Of a DNA stretch of 49,609 bases, positions 33,834-41,928 are shown in pieces. The stretch comes from an uncultured Eubacteriales bacterium (GTDB taxonomy: Bacteria; Bacillota; Clostridia; Oscillospirales; CAG-382). The stretch is from assembly GCA_934502885.1 (NCBI GenBank), contig CAKSUT010000019.1, positions 1 to 49,609 on the forward strand, read 5' to 3'. The stretch's first letter is position 1; each line of letters begins with the position of its first letter. A program made the position numbers and the translations under genes. Below the pieces are notes generated by a model that saw nothing but the letters and a program-made list of their open reading frames with translations, was not told the DNA's origin and made no database searches.

Positions 33834-34586
33834 TTATTCGTAATCTACGACGTCTATCCAGCTGTGGAGGAATTCTCTCTCAGCCTCGTTGCCCTTGACT
33901 GTCTGCGACGCAGCAACGATAGGCATCCACTTCTGAACGTACTGCTTTGCGGTGTCGCTCTTCTCGCAGAAGAGGTCGAGGTACTTCTTCGCACCGTTGA
34001 TGTCTCCGCTCAGCCAGAAGAGAAGGTAGGTTCTTGCGGCGTCTGCGGAAGCATTACCCTGAGTTGCGTGCGACCAGTCGAGAATGTAGGGCTTGCCGCC
34101 GTCGTCGGGAACGATGATGTTGGAGGGGTTGAAGTCGCCGTGGCAGAGCTTATTGTGCTTCGGCATTGCTTCAAGTCTAGTGTGAAGGTCGTATCTTACG
34201 GTTGCACTGAGGTCGGTCTGACCGATCTTTCTGTTCATCTTATCCTTGAGCTTTCCGAGCATGGGGCAGGTCTTGGAGTGCATCTCAAGCTGAAGGTCAA
34301 CGAACATTTCAAGGTACTCGTCGTACTTATCGGGGTTATCCTTCATAAGCTGAGCGAGGGTCTTGCCCTTGATGTATTCGGTAACAATCGTCCACTTTCC
34401 TTCGATAGCGGTAACTTCCTTAAGCTCCGGAATACGGAGTCCGGTCTCCTCAACTCTTGCCTGATTGAGAGCTTCGTTCAGTATGTCCGCCTTGGAGAAA
34501 CCTTCGTTGAACACTTTAAGGCAAAGGTCTCCGTCACGGTATACGGTTTTATTGTTTCTTACGGCTATAATTCTGTCAAGATTCAT
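33834..34586 (-). CDS. APH/choline-kinase-like phosphotransferase
   Basis: A 250-residue small-molecule kinase of the aminoglycoside phosphotransferase fold. Candidate ATP Lys in LCLKVF (residue 24), catalytic loop LCHGDFNPSNIIV near 172 (HGDxxxxN), and metal Asp in YILDWSHA near 192. It resembles the TIGR02172-like family of unknown substrate, common in gut anaerobes. There is no reason to call it a resistance gene. It starts 12 bases after adhE with AAGGAGGGG upstream, so it is in the adhE operon and shares its Rex-like control. What it phosphorylates is unknown. Confidence 0.82.
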   Translation of the reverse strand: MNLDRIIAVRNNKTVYRDGDLCLKVFNEGFSKADILNEALNQARVEETGLRIPELKEVTAIEGKWTIVTEYIKGKTLAQLMKDNPDKYDEYLEMFVDLQLEMHSKTCPMLGKLKDKMNRKIGQTDLSATVRYDLHTRLEAMPKHNKLCHGDFNPSNIIVPDDGGKPYILDWSHATQGNASADAARTYLLFWLSGDINGAKKYLDLFCEKSDTAKQYVQKWMPIVAASQTVKGNEAEREFLHSWIDVVDYE

Positions 34587-34598
34587 ATTTACCCCTCC

Positions 34599-37322
34599 TT
34601 ACGCTTTCTTCTGACCGTTCTTTGATCTGTTGTATGCACGCTTGAAATTATGTTCGTCGTTCTCCTCTGCTTCTTTTTCGGGGATAGCTTCGGGAGTCTC
34701 GGTATCGCTGAAATGACCGTTGCCGTAGTATGCGTGGAGATACATCTGCTTTATCTCGCTCATGAGAGGATATCTCGGATTAGCACCCGTGCACTGGTCG
34801 TCGAACGCCTGCTCAACCATGTCGTCGAGTCTTGCGAGGAAGTCCTTCTCGTCGATGCCGTAGTCCTTGATGGTGGGCTTTATGCCGACTCTTTCCTTAA
34901 GTGCGTTGACAGCCGCGATGAGGTTTTCAAGCTTCTCTTCGTTGGTCGTGCCGCCGAGTCCGAGGTAGTCCGCAACCTCTGCGTAACGCTCGAGGGTGTG
35001 CGGGTGATCGTACTGCGAGAACGTACCCATCTTAGCCGGAGTCTCGCTTGCGTTGAAGCGGAGTACTTCCTCTATCATGAGTGCGTTTGCAACGCCGTGC
35101 GGCAGATGATGGAATGCGCCGAGCTTATGAGCCATGGAGTGGCATACGCCGAGGAATGCATTTGCGAATGCCATACCTGCCATTGTTGCGGCATTTGCCA
35201 TCTTCTCTCTTGCTTCGACATCGGTCTGACCGTTGTCGTAAGCTCTGGGGAGATATGTGAATATTGTCTTGAGCGCCTTGAGTGCAAGACCGTCGGTGTA
35301 ATCGGTTGCAAGCATTGCGGCATACGCTTCGAGAGCGTGAGTTACGGCGTCGATACCGGAAGCTGCGGTAAGTCCCTTAGGTGCGGACATATGGTAGTCG
35401 GTGTCGATTATCGCCATGTTCGGGAGAAGCTCATAGTCTGCAAGAGGATACTTAACGCCGGTCTTTTCATCTGTGATAACGGCGAAAGGAGTTACCTCGG
35501 AGCCTGTTCCGGCGGAAGTCGGGATTGCGATGAAGTAAGCCTTCTCGCCCATCTTCGGGAATGTATATACTCTCTTTCTGATATCGATGAAGCGCATTGC
35601 CATATCCATGAAGTCTGCTTCGGGATGCTCATAGAGAACCCACATAATCTTGCCGGCGTCCATTGCGGAACCGCCGCCGAGAGCGATGATGCAGTCGGGA
35701 GCGAATGCGGTCATCTGCTTTGCGCCCTCCAATGCACAGCCGAGGGTCGGGTCGGGAGCAACGTCGAAGAAGGTTGCGTGAGCGATGCCCATTTCGTCAA
35801 GCTTATCGGTTATGGGCTTTGTGTAGCCGTTGTGATAGAGGAAGCTGTCGGTTACGATAAACGCTCTCTTCTTGCCCATAACGGTCTTAAGCTCGTCAAG
35901 CGCAACGGGCAGACAGCCCTTCTTCATATATACCTTCTGAGGTGCTCTGAACCACAACATATTTTCCCTTCTTTCAGCGACTGTCTTGATATTGAGAAGA
36001 TGCTTTACGCCGACGTTCTCGGAAACCGAGTTGCCGCCCCACGAACCGCAGCCGAGGGTGAGCGACGGAGCAAGCTTGAAGTTGTAGAGGTCGCCGATAC
36101 CGCCGTGAGACGACGGAGTGTTTACGAGGATACGGCAGGTCTTCATTCTTGCCGCAAACTCATCGAGCTTTGCACGCTCTGTAACGTCGTTGAGGTAGAT
36201 GGACGAGGTGTGACCGTAGCCGCCGTCGGCAATAAGGTGCTCTGCCTTGTCGAATGCGTCCTGAATGTCCTCAGCCTTGTACATTGCAAGTACGGGAGAA
36301 AGCTTCTCGTGAGCAAACTCCTCGGAGATGTCAACCGACTCAACCTCGCCGATGAGGATCTTGGTCTTTTCGGGAACATTGACGCCTGCGAGAGCGGCAA
36401 TCTTGTGTGCGCTCTGACCGACTATCTTTGCGTTGAGTGCGCCGTTTATGAGTATGGTCTTTCTGACCTTTTCGATTTCGTCCTCCTTGAGGAAGTAGCA
36501 GCCTCTTGCGGCGAACTCGTCCTTAACCTGATCGTATACGTTCTTGTGAACGATTACCGACTGCTCGGAGGCGCAGATCATACCGTTATCAAAGGTCTTT
36601 GAGTGAATAATCGAGTTTACGGCGAGAACGATATCGGCTGTGTCATCGATTATTGCGGGAGTGTTTCCGGCGCCGACGCCTACTGCGGGCTTACCGCTGG
36701 AATATGCCGCCTTAACCATGCCGGGGCCGCCCGTTGCGAGAATAATGTCCGCTTCCTTCATGACGAGGTTTGTCATGTCGAGGCTCGGAACGTCAATCCA
36801 GTTGATTATTCCCTCGGGTGCGCCTGCGGCAACTGCTGCGTCGAGAACTATCTTAGCCGCCGCCGCGGTGCTCTTCTTTGCTCTCGGGTGAGGAGAAATG
36901 ATTATTGCGTTTCTCGTCTTGAGCGCAAGCAGGCACTTGAATATTGCGGTGGAGGTGGGGTTTGTGGTCGGGATAACGGCCGCAATTACGCCGATAGGCT
37001 CTGCAATCTTCTGTATGCCGTATGCCTTATCCTCTTCGATAACTCCGCAGGTCTTTGTGTGGCGGTATGCGTTGTAAATATACTCTGCGGCGTAGTTGTT
37101 CTTTATGACCTTATCCTCAACAACGCCCATACCGGTCTCTTCAACAGCCATCTTTGCAAGCGGTATTCTCTGCTTGTTTGCTGCCGTTGCAGCCGCAAGG
37201 AATATCTTATCGACCTGCTCCTGCGTATAGGTCGAGAACACCTTCTGCGCCTTCTTGATGTTTGCGAGAGCTTCTTCCAAAGCTTCCACACCGTCAATGA
37301 TCTTTCTTTCCTTCTCCGACAT
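34599..37322 (-). CDS. adhE: Bifunctional acetaldehyde-CoA/alcohol dehydrogenase AdhE
   Basis: A 907-residue fusion that reduces acetyl-CoA to acetaldehyde and then ethanol, oxidising two NADH. The N-terminal ALDH domain (about 1-440) has its catalytic Cys250 in DNGMICASEQS. The C-terminal iron-dependent ADH domain (about 460-870) has GGGSAMDAGK for NAD, and iron ligands in GIDAVTHALEAYAA and CHSMAHKLGAFHHLPHG. The start was set at 37322, where AAGGAGGCAGATT precedes the ATG; the open frame to 37493 runs back through the promoter. AdhE normally forms helical spirosomes. The C-terminal tail after residue 870 (acidic, then Lys-rich) is extra. Confidence 0.96.
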   Translation of the reverse strand: MSEKERKIIDGVEALEEALANIKKAQKVFSTYTQEQVDKIFLAAATAANKQRIPLAKMAVEETGMGVVEDKVIKNNYAAEYIYNAYRHTKTCGVIEEDKAYGIQKIAEPIGVIAAVIPTTNPTSTAIFKCLLALKTRNAIIISPHPRAKKSTAAAAKIVLDAAVAAGAPEGIINWIDVPSLDMTNLVMKEADIILATGGPGMVKAAYSSGKPAVGVGAGNTPAIIDDTADIVLAVNSIIHSKTFDNGMICASEQSVIVHKNVYDQVKDEFAARGCYFLKEDEIEKVRKTILINGALNAKIVGQSAHKIAALAGVNVPEKTKILIGEVESVDISEEFAHEKLSPVLAMYKAEDIQDAFDKAEHLIADGGYGHTSSIYLNDVTERAKLDEFAARMKTCRILVNTPSSHGGIGDLYNFKLAPSLTLGCGSWGGNSVSENVGVKHLLNIKTVAERRENMLWFRAPQKVYMKKGCLPVALDELKTVMGKKRAFIVTDSFLYHNGYTKPITDKLDEMGIAHATFFDVAPDPTLGCALEGAKQMTAFAPDCIIALGGGSAMDAGKIMWVLYEHPEADFMDMAMRFIDIRKRVYTFPKMGEKAYFIAIPTSAGTGSEVTPFAVITDEKTGVKYPLADYELLPNMAIIDTDYHMSAPKGLTAASGIDAVTHALEAYAAMLATDYTDGLALKALKTIFTYLPRAYDNGQTDVEAREKMANAATMAGMAFANAFLGVCHSMAHKLGAFHHLPHGVANALMIEEVLRFNASETPAKMGTFSQYDHPHTLERYAEVADYLGLGGTTNEEKLENLIAAVNALKERVGIKPTIKDYGIDEKDFLARLDDMVEQAFDDQCTGANPRYPLMSEIKQMYLHAYYGNGHFSDTETPEAIPEKEAEENDEHNFKRAYNRSKNGQKKA

Positions 37323-37421
37323 AATCTGCCTCCTTAATGTATTTGACATCACCGTTTTGATGAGATGCCGATTGACTGTTTCGGTGCGGACGAAGTCACA
37401 TAACTGCGCCGCTTTTCTTGA

Positions 37422-37458
37422 TTGACAATATTTTAACATACTTTTCGCCGTTTGGGAA
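37422..37458 (-). promoter_or_regulatory. adhE promoter overlapped by a Rex-like operator
   Basis: Minus-strand TTCCCA (37453-37458), 17-base spacer, TAAAAT (37430-37435). The 18-base segment 37422-37439, read on the plus strand, is TTGACAATATTTTAACAT, which matches the clostridial Rex consensus TTGTTAAnnnnTTAACAA at 11 of 14 defined positions. It covers the -10, so Rex would block transcription until NADH is high. Confidence 0.65.
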
Positions 37459-37497
37459 TTGTTTATTTCGCATATAGGTATATCAAAAATCATATAA

Positions 37498-39471
37498 TCA
37501 AAGGATTCGCTTTGTTTTTATCCATACCGCCGTCTTTGAGCTTTCGTCCCACAGCTTACCGGCAGAGGCGTAATCGCAGAGCTTTATGTTCTCACCGTTC
37601 CCAATGGGTATCTCAGCCTCAACAATATGCGCAAACGGCACCGTATCCTCCGACGTCAAGCCGACCCTCGCATCGACAAATCCTTCCACACCGACGCATA
37701 TTCCGACCGCTTCGTCGGTATCGTATCCGAGGCGTGAGTCCTCGGCGAGCATAACGGGGCCTCTTCTGAGCGCAACGTGATTTTTCGCTTCGGAGTCTTC
37801 TCTGTCGAAAGTGGGGAGAACGGCATGATCTATTCCCCATGTGACCTTGTTCATCAAAATCTGTTCTCCGTAGGGAATCGGATAAACCGCCTTTGTGCGC
37901 ATATCGAGAGAAAGCTCGGCAGTGTCGCCGCTTCTCCATGTTTTTTCAAGCGCGATGTACTGCTTTCCGACAGTGATTTTCGCGTTTTCGGCGGAAATCT
38001 CCGTGTTTTCGCTCCATGAGGGTTTTCTCAAAAGCAAACGGAAGCACTCTTCTTTTTCGGGGAATACTGTTATTTTGATATAACCCGTTCTCGGATAGTC
38101 TGTTTCCGTTCTGAGAGTCACCTTGTTTCCGGACGGTGTAAAGGTTTCGACCGTGCCGTCGATGTAAAGGTTCATGACCGGACCGTCCCCGCACGAAAGA
38201 ACCTGCATTTTCGGCACAAGACCTATTCCGGCGGCGCCTATGCAGGCACAGCAGCCGTAGTAAGTGCCTCCGCTCATGAACTTAAGACCGCCTATTCCGT
38301 TTCCTCTTGTTCCGGAGGTAAGCGGACTGTAGCTGTCGAAAGGCAGAGGTTCGACTTTGCTTTCGGGATACTTTTCTTTTATCATAGGCTCGATAACGTG
38401 TTCGGTATTGAATGAACCGAGGTATGCGTTGTAAAGCGATATTTCAAACGCATCGGCATACTTCGAGTCTCCCGTCAAAAGGTGCAGACCGTAAAAGAAC
38501 TTCATGAGCGTGACGGTGACGCAGGTTTCCTGCATTATCTTTCCGTTCGTCGTGTTCGCCTGTCTTACGGTCGAGTGGTCGAAAAGCTCGTGCGTACAGC
38601 CGCTTGAACCTATGACCGTGAAATCGTTCTCAAGTATGCGGTCGGCAAAATTCAGAACCGCCGTTTTGTAACGGTCGTTTTTCACGACTCTGTAATACTC
38701 GAGAAGTCCCTCAAAGCAGGAGGTCATCTCGTATGCCTTCGTTACCGGGTACTGATACGGACGAAGCTCGTTTTTATACGCAAGCTCGATAAAGTTTTCT
38801 ATGCTCGTAAAGCCCGTACCGACTATGTACTCCGCAAAGTCGAGGTACTTTTTATCCTCAGTAATCGAGTAAAGGCGCACTATAGGCTCTAAAAGAGACG
38901 CGGAATTGAGTCCCTTCCAGTGGCGTGTCGCCTTTGTTATCTGTATTTTATCGGGAGCATTGCCTATCCTTTTTATAATGCAGTCTGCCTGACGCTTCAT
39001 GCACTCGGTTATTTCACGGCAAAGCTTCTCATCTTCGCAAATTTCAAGAAAATACTGCATTCCGAGAAGCACATACTTTCTGCCCCAGATGTCCCAGCCG
39101 TCAAACTCACAGCGTCTGTCGTAGGTGCTTATGCGCCCGTCCGCATCGGCGGCACTCATCATGTCGCGCACCGTATCGCAAAGCACGGAATAGAGCTTTT
39201 CGTTTTTCGTATACGAATACACGAGGCACGCGCCGCGCATCATCTTGCCCCAGTATTCACACCGCCAACCGCCGTCGTTGTCGGCCTTTTCGCGGTACTG
39301 ATCTACAAAGCGTTTCCAAAGGTCGGCTCTCAGAAGCTGTTCGTCCTCGGCAAAGCGCATAGCATTCTCAATTGTACCGGAATAACGGTAGGTGTTCTTA
39401 GAGTCGGCGAAAAAGGTGTCCGTGCCGAGTCGTGGGAAATTTGCATTGTATCTCGCGTAAAGCTCTCTCAT
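37498..39471 (-). CDS. GH127-like (DUF1680) glycoside hydrolase
   Basis: A 657-residue protein of the beta-L-arabinofuranosidase family (GH127/DUF1680), with an alpha-barrel catalytic part (about 30-430) and beta domains after it. The zinc/catalytic cysteines are visible: ETC in KIMQETCVTVTLMKF near residue 317 and GCCAC near residue 410, matching the Glu-x-Cys plus Cys-Cys set of that family. No signal peptide, so cytoplasmic. The start overlaps the stop of the FliB-like gene (ATGA) and uses GAGG in its 3' end. Specificity not readable; other DUF1680 families are possible. Confidence 0.8.
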   Translation of the reverse strand: MRELYARYNANFPRLGTDTFFADSKNTYRYSGTIENAMRFAEDEQLLRADLWKRFVDQYREKADNDGGWRCEYWGKMMRGACLVYSYTKNEKLYSVLCDTVRDMMSAADADGRISTYDRRCEFDGWDIWGRKYVLLGMQYFLEICEDEKLCREITECMKRQADCIIKRIGNAPDKIQITKATRHWKGLNSASLLEPIVRLYSITEDKKYLDFAEYIVGTGFTSIENFIELAYKNELRPYQYPVTKAYEMTSCFEGLLEYYRVVKNDRYKTAVLNFADRILENDFTVIGSSGCTHELFDHSTVRQANTTNGKIMQETCVTVTLMKFFYGLHLLTGDSKYADAFEISLYNAYLGSFNTEHVIEPMIKEKYPESKVEPLPFDSYSPLTSGTRGNGIGGLKFMSGGTYYGCCACIGAAGIGLVPKMQVLSCGDGPVMNLYIDGTVETFTPSGNKVTLRTETDYPRTGYIKITVFPEKEECFRLLLRKPSWSENTEISAENAKITVGKQYIALEKTWRSGDTAELSLDMRTKAVYPIPYGEQILMNKVTWGIDHAVLPTFDREDSEAKNHVALRRGPVMLAEDSRLGYDTDEAVGICVGVEGFVDARVGLTSEDTVPFAHIVEAEIPIGNGENIKLCDYASAGKLWDESSKTAVWIKTKRIL

Positions 39472-40424
39472 TTCAGGTTATCCTCAATGTATTCAATCAG
39501 CGTTTCGACGTTATCTTCATCATATTCTATCTCCGACGAATACATTCTCGCGATATCCGCCGCTTTATCAAACCTAAGTCTGCCGCTTCTTTCAAGCTCC
39601 GCCGTGCAGAGTGCGCCGACAATTCTCACGCCGAGAACGGCAAACGCCGCATACTCGCGGATACGCTCGGAAAAGTAACCGTCGGCAAAGTGACGAAAGA
39701 TAAAATACTCCGCAAGGTTTGCGTAAAAGTCGGGAGCGTCCTCCACGTCCGCAAGCTTTCCGAAGCAGCCGCTTTTGTCGAGGTCGCGGAGCATATCCTT
39801 CCACCGAGGATCGAGTATTTCAAGATTTCCGAACACGCCGCACCATTCGGACGTGCTTTTTTGCGGAAAATGTGCGCCGACACGACTCAGAACACTTTCG
39901 AGTCTCACGTTCACGTCGGTGCTTTTATCCGCAATTATGCCGAAAAGCTCTTCACGCAATGCGAAAAACTCTTCTTCATCGGACTTTGAATCATCGTCCT
40001 CACCGTCCTCCGACAAAACGTCGAAGCGCATTCCGACGGGTTTCGACAGCACAATTCCCGTCGCCTCTTCACAGCAGAGTCCGAGTCCCGTCTCGGTGCG
40101 GTCGGAGAAGAAATTCCTGAAACGCGGATGTTCGGTACAGATTTCGCAGAGAGCGTCCTCGCCGAGGTTTATGTATATTTCGCATAACCCGTTCGGCGCA
40201 AGAAAGGGACAGCGTTCGCCGGCACCGAGGACAAAGTGCGGCGTACCGTCGCGAGAAATACTTCTGCTGAGTTTTCTTCCGAATTCCGTCTCATTTCCGA
40301 CGGCGGCATATCGTTCCCGGCTCTCAGGGTCAATATCTATCTCCCAGCCGACGCAGCAGCTGTGACGGCAACGGTCAGCCTTACAGTGAAAAGATTTGTA
40401 GTATTCGGGGACAAGAATCTTCAC
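39468..40424 (-). CDS. FliB-like (flagellin lysine-N-methylase family) protein
   Basis: A 318-residue Cys-rich protein. The N-terminal block CKADRCRHSCCVGWEIDID, then CPFLAPNGLCEIYINLG, CEICTEHPRFRNFF and LGLCCEEAT follow the pattern of the FliB/flagellin N-methylase family, whose clustered cysteines suggest an iron-sulfur protein. No flagellar gene is in the window and the protein is shorter than enterobacterial FliB, so its substrate is probably different. Residues 140-152 are a run of acidic residues and Ser. GTG start with GGAGAG upstream. Translationally coupled to the GH127-like gene. Confidence 0.72.
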   Translation of the reverse strand: MKILVPEYYKSFHCKADRCRHSCCVGWEIDIDPESRERYAAVGNETEFGRKLSRSISRDGTPHFVLGAGERCPFLAPNGLCEIYINLGEDALCEICTEHPRFRNFFSDRTETGLGLCCEEATGIVLSKPVGMRFDVLSEDGEDDDSKSDEEEFFALREELFGIIADKSTDVNVRLESVLSRVGAHFPQKSTSEWCGVFGNLEILDPRWKDMLRDLDKSGCFGKLADVEDAPDFYANLAEYFIFRHFADGYFSERIREYAAFAVLGVRIVGALCTAELERSGRLRFDKAADIARMYSSEIEYDEDNVETLIEYIEDNLK

Positions 40425-40599
40425 TTTGCGTTCTCTCCGTGTCTGTTTTATCCTATTTTAACATACACAATCGGTATATGTCAAGTGTTTTTTCTTCCCG
40501 CGAAATTAAGTGAGTGTGAAGATTGACATAAAAACGGCAGATTTACGGTAAAATTCAACATTTGTTATTCGAAGATATACAGAAAATCACTGTATGTTA

Positions 40600-40608
40600 T
40601 GCTATAAT
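40600..40608 (+). promoter_or_regulatory. Extended -10 of the LysR gene
   Basis: TGCTATAAT, identical to the extended -10 at 2178, 32 bases before the likely start. Confidence 0.5.
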
Positions 40609-40639
40609 CTACATAATATAACAAACGCAGGTGAGATAC

Positions 40640-41566
40640 TTGAACATTCTTCATTTAAGATATGCTGTCGAGGTGGCAAAGTGCGGCTCGATAAACAAGG
40701 CGGCGGATATACTGCTCATGAATCAGCCGAACTTAAGCCGCGCCATACGCGAGCTTGAGGATTCTCTCGGTACAAAAATCTTCACGCGAAGCGCAAAGGG
40801 TATGACCGTTACGCCTGACGGCGAGGTTTTTCTTCGGCACGCGGACAAAATTCTGAGTCAGGTTGACGAAGTAGAGACGATATTCAAAGTCGGTCACACG
40901 GCAAAGAAACACTTCTCGGTCTCCGCACCGCGCACTGTCTACATTTCCCATGCCTTCGCACGCTTTTCGGCTGAAGTCGGAGGCAACGGCGACACGGAGC
41001 TTGTCTGTGAGGAAACCGACTTTCAAAGCACGGTAAAGCACGTACTCGACGGCGAGTGCAAACTCGGCATCGTCCGTTATCCCGAGAAAGCGGACAAATT
41101 CTGCAAATCCATGCTTGAGGACAAGGGCATGACCTTTGAGTTGCTCGGAGAATTCGGTTACGGGCTTTTGGTAAGCCGCGAAAGTCCGCTTGCGGCAAAA
41201 GAAACCGTTACCTACGCCGACCTGAGAGCTTTTACGGAGCTTGCGTACACGGAACCGTTCGTGCCGCTTTCGTTCGCCGAAGAAAAAAAGGAAGAGCTTC
41301 ACGAAAATCCGCACAGCAGGATTCTTATAAACGAACGATCGAGTCAGTTCGACATTCTGTCGCACAACACCATGACGTATATGTGGTCAACGCCGATCGG
41401 CAAAAAGTTTGAGGACGCCTTCGGACTTGTCACAAAATCCTGCCCCGAGAACCGCGTAAAGTACAAGGACGTCATAATAAGGATGAAGGATTACCGCATG
41501 ACAGAGCTTGACAGCACCTTTATTGCAGAGCTTTGCCGGACTCGCCGCGAATTTTTCGCGGAATAA
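40640..41566 (+). CDS. LysR-family transcription regulator
   Basis: A 308-residue LysR regulator: winged helix 1-60 (NILHLRYAVEVAKCGSINKAADILLMNQPNLSRAIRELE pattern) and a substrate-binding effector domain 90-300. The TTG at 40640 fits the usual family start and has AGGTGAG just upstream; the GTG at 40631 lies inside that ribosome site and is less likely. It is divergent from the FliB-like/GH127 pair (215 bases apart), which may be its target. Confidence 0.85.
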   Translation: MNILHLRYAVEVAKCGSINKAADILLMNQPNLSRAIRELEDSLGTKIFTRSAKGMTVTPDGEVFLRHADKILSQVDEVETIFKVGHTAKKHFSVSAPRTVYISHAFARFSAEVGGNGDTELVCEETDFQSTVKHVLDGECKLGIVRYPEKADKFCKSMLEDKGMTFELLGEFGYGLLVSRESPLAAKETVTYADLRAFTELAYTEPFVPLSFAEEKKEELHENPHSRILINERSSQFDILSHNTMTYMWSTPIGKKFEDAFGLVTKSCPENRVKYKDVIIRMKDYRMTELDSTFIAELCRTRREFFAE

Positions 41567-41573
41567 AACGCAG

Positions 41574-41610
41574 AAAAAAACAAGCCTCCGTGCGTACAGT
41601 GCGGAGGCTT
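41574..41610 (-). terminator. Second terminator of the feo operon
   Basis: Nine-base stem AAGCCTCCG/CGGAGGCTT, loop of eleven; on the minus strand followed by TGTTTTTTT. A backup to the stronger hairpin at 41642. Confidence 0.7.
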
Positions 41611-41637
41611 CAATATTCCCGAAAAGCTTTGCCGCAT

Positions 41638-41687
41638 AAAAAAGCGTCCGAAAGACTTCGGTCTTTCGGACGCTTATATCTTTTTTT
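41638..41687. terminator. Bidirectional terminator between LysR and feo
   Basis: Perfect 15-base stem AAGCGTCCGAAAGAC/GTCTTTCGGACGCTT with a TTCG tetraloop; seven T on the plus side and six T on the minus side. Confidence 0.9.
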
Positions 41688-41706
41688 CTTTAAACCGTCT
41701 TACGGT

Positions 41707-41877
41707 TTAACTCTTGTGACACATACCGCCCATCGAACAGCCGGCGCAGTTGCCGCCGCAGGAGCCGCCGTTTTTTTTGTTCTTACCGAACATATAGCGG
41801 AGTATCGCCGCAACGATTATGACAAGCACCGCACAAATGATTATTGTTGGCGCATTCTGTACAATCCATGTAATCAT
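41707..41877 (-). CDS. FeoB-associated Cys-rich membrane protein
   Basis: A 56-residue protein: one membrane span (residues 4-26, start MITWIVQNAPTIIICAVLVI), then GKNKKNGG and a Cys-rich tail SCGGNCAGCSMGGMC with four cysteines. This is the FeoB_associated family (PF12669), which follows feoB in many Firmicutes and may handle ferrous iron on the inner face. Start at 41877 with AAAGGAGTATG upstream, 51 bases after feoB; the stop is TAA at 41707. Tandem terminators follow. A longer plus-strand open frame covers the locus but is a shadow of feoB. Confidence 0.88.
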   Translation of the reverse strand: MITWIVQNAPTIIICAVLVIIVAAILRYMFGKNKKNGGSCGGNCAGCSMGGMCHKS

Positions 41878-41928
41878 AAAACATACTCCTTTCTTCGAAC
41901 GAGATTATCACAAATTATGAAAGACTCT

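Noticed and set aside
33834..34586. Aminoglycoside resistance gene
   Set aside because: The fold is APH-like, but the sequence resembles generic paralogues in gut anaerobes and its operon is metabolic.
34650..36602. 650-codon open frame on the plus strand
   Set aside because: It lies wholly antisense to adhE, whose motifs and ribosome site are clear; the product has no recognisable family and is rich in Cys, Val and Arg as expected for a shadow frame.
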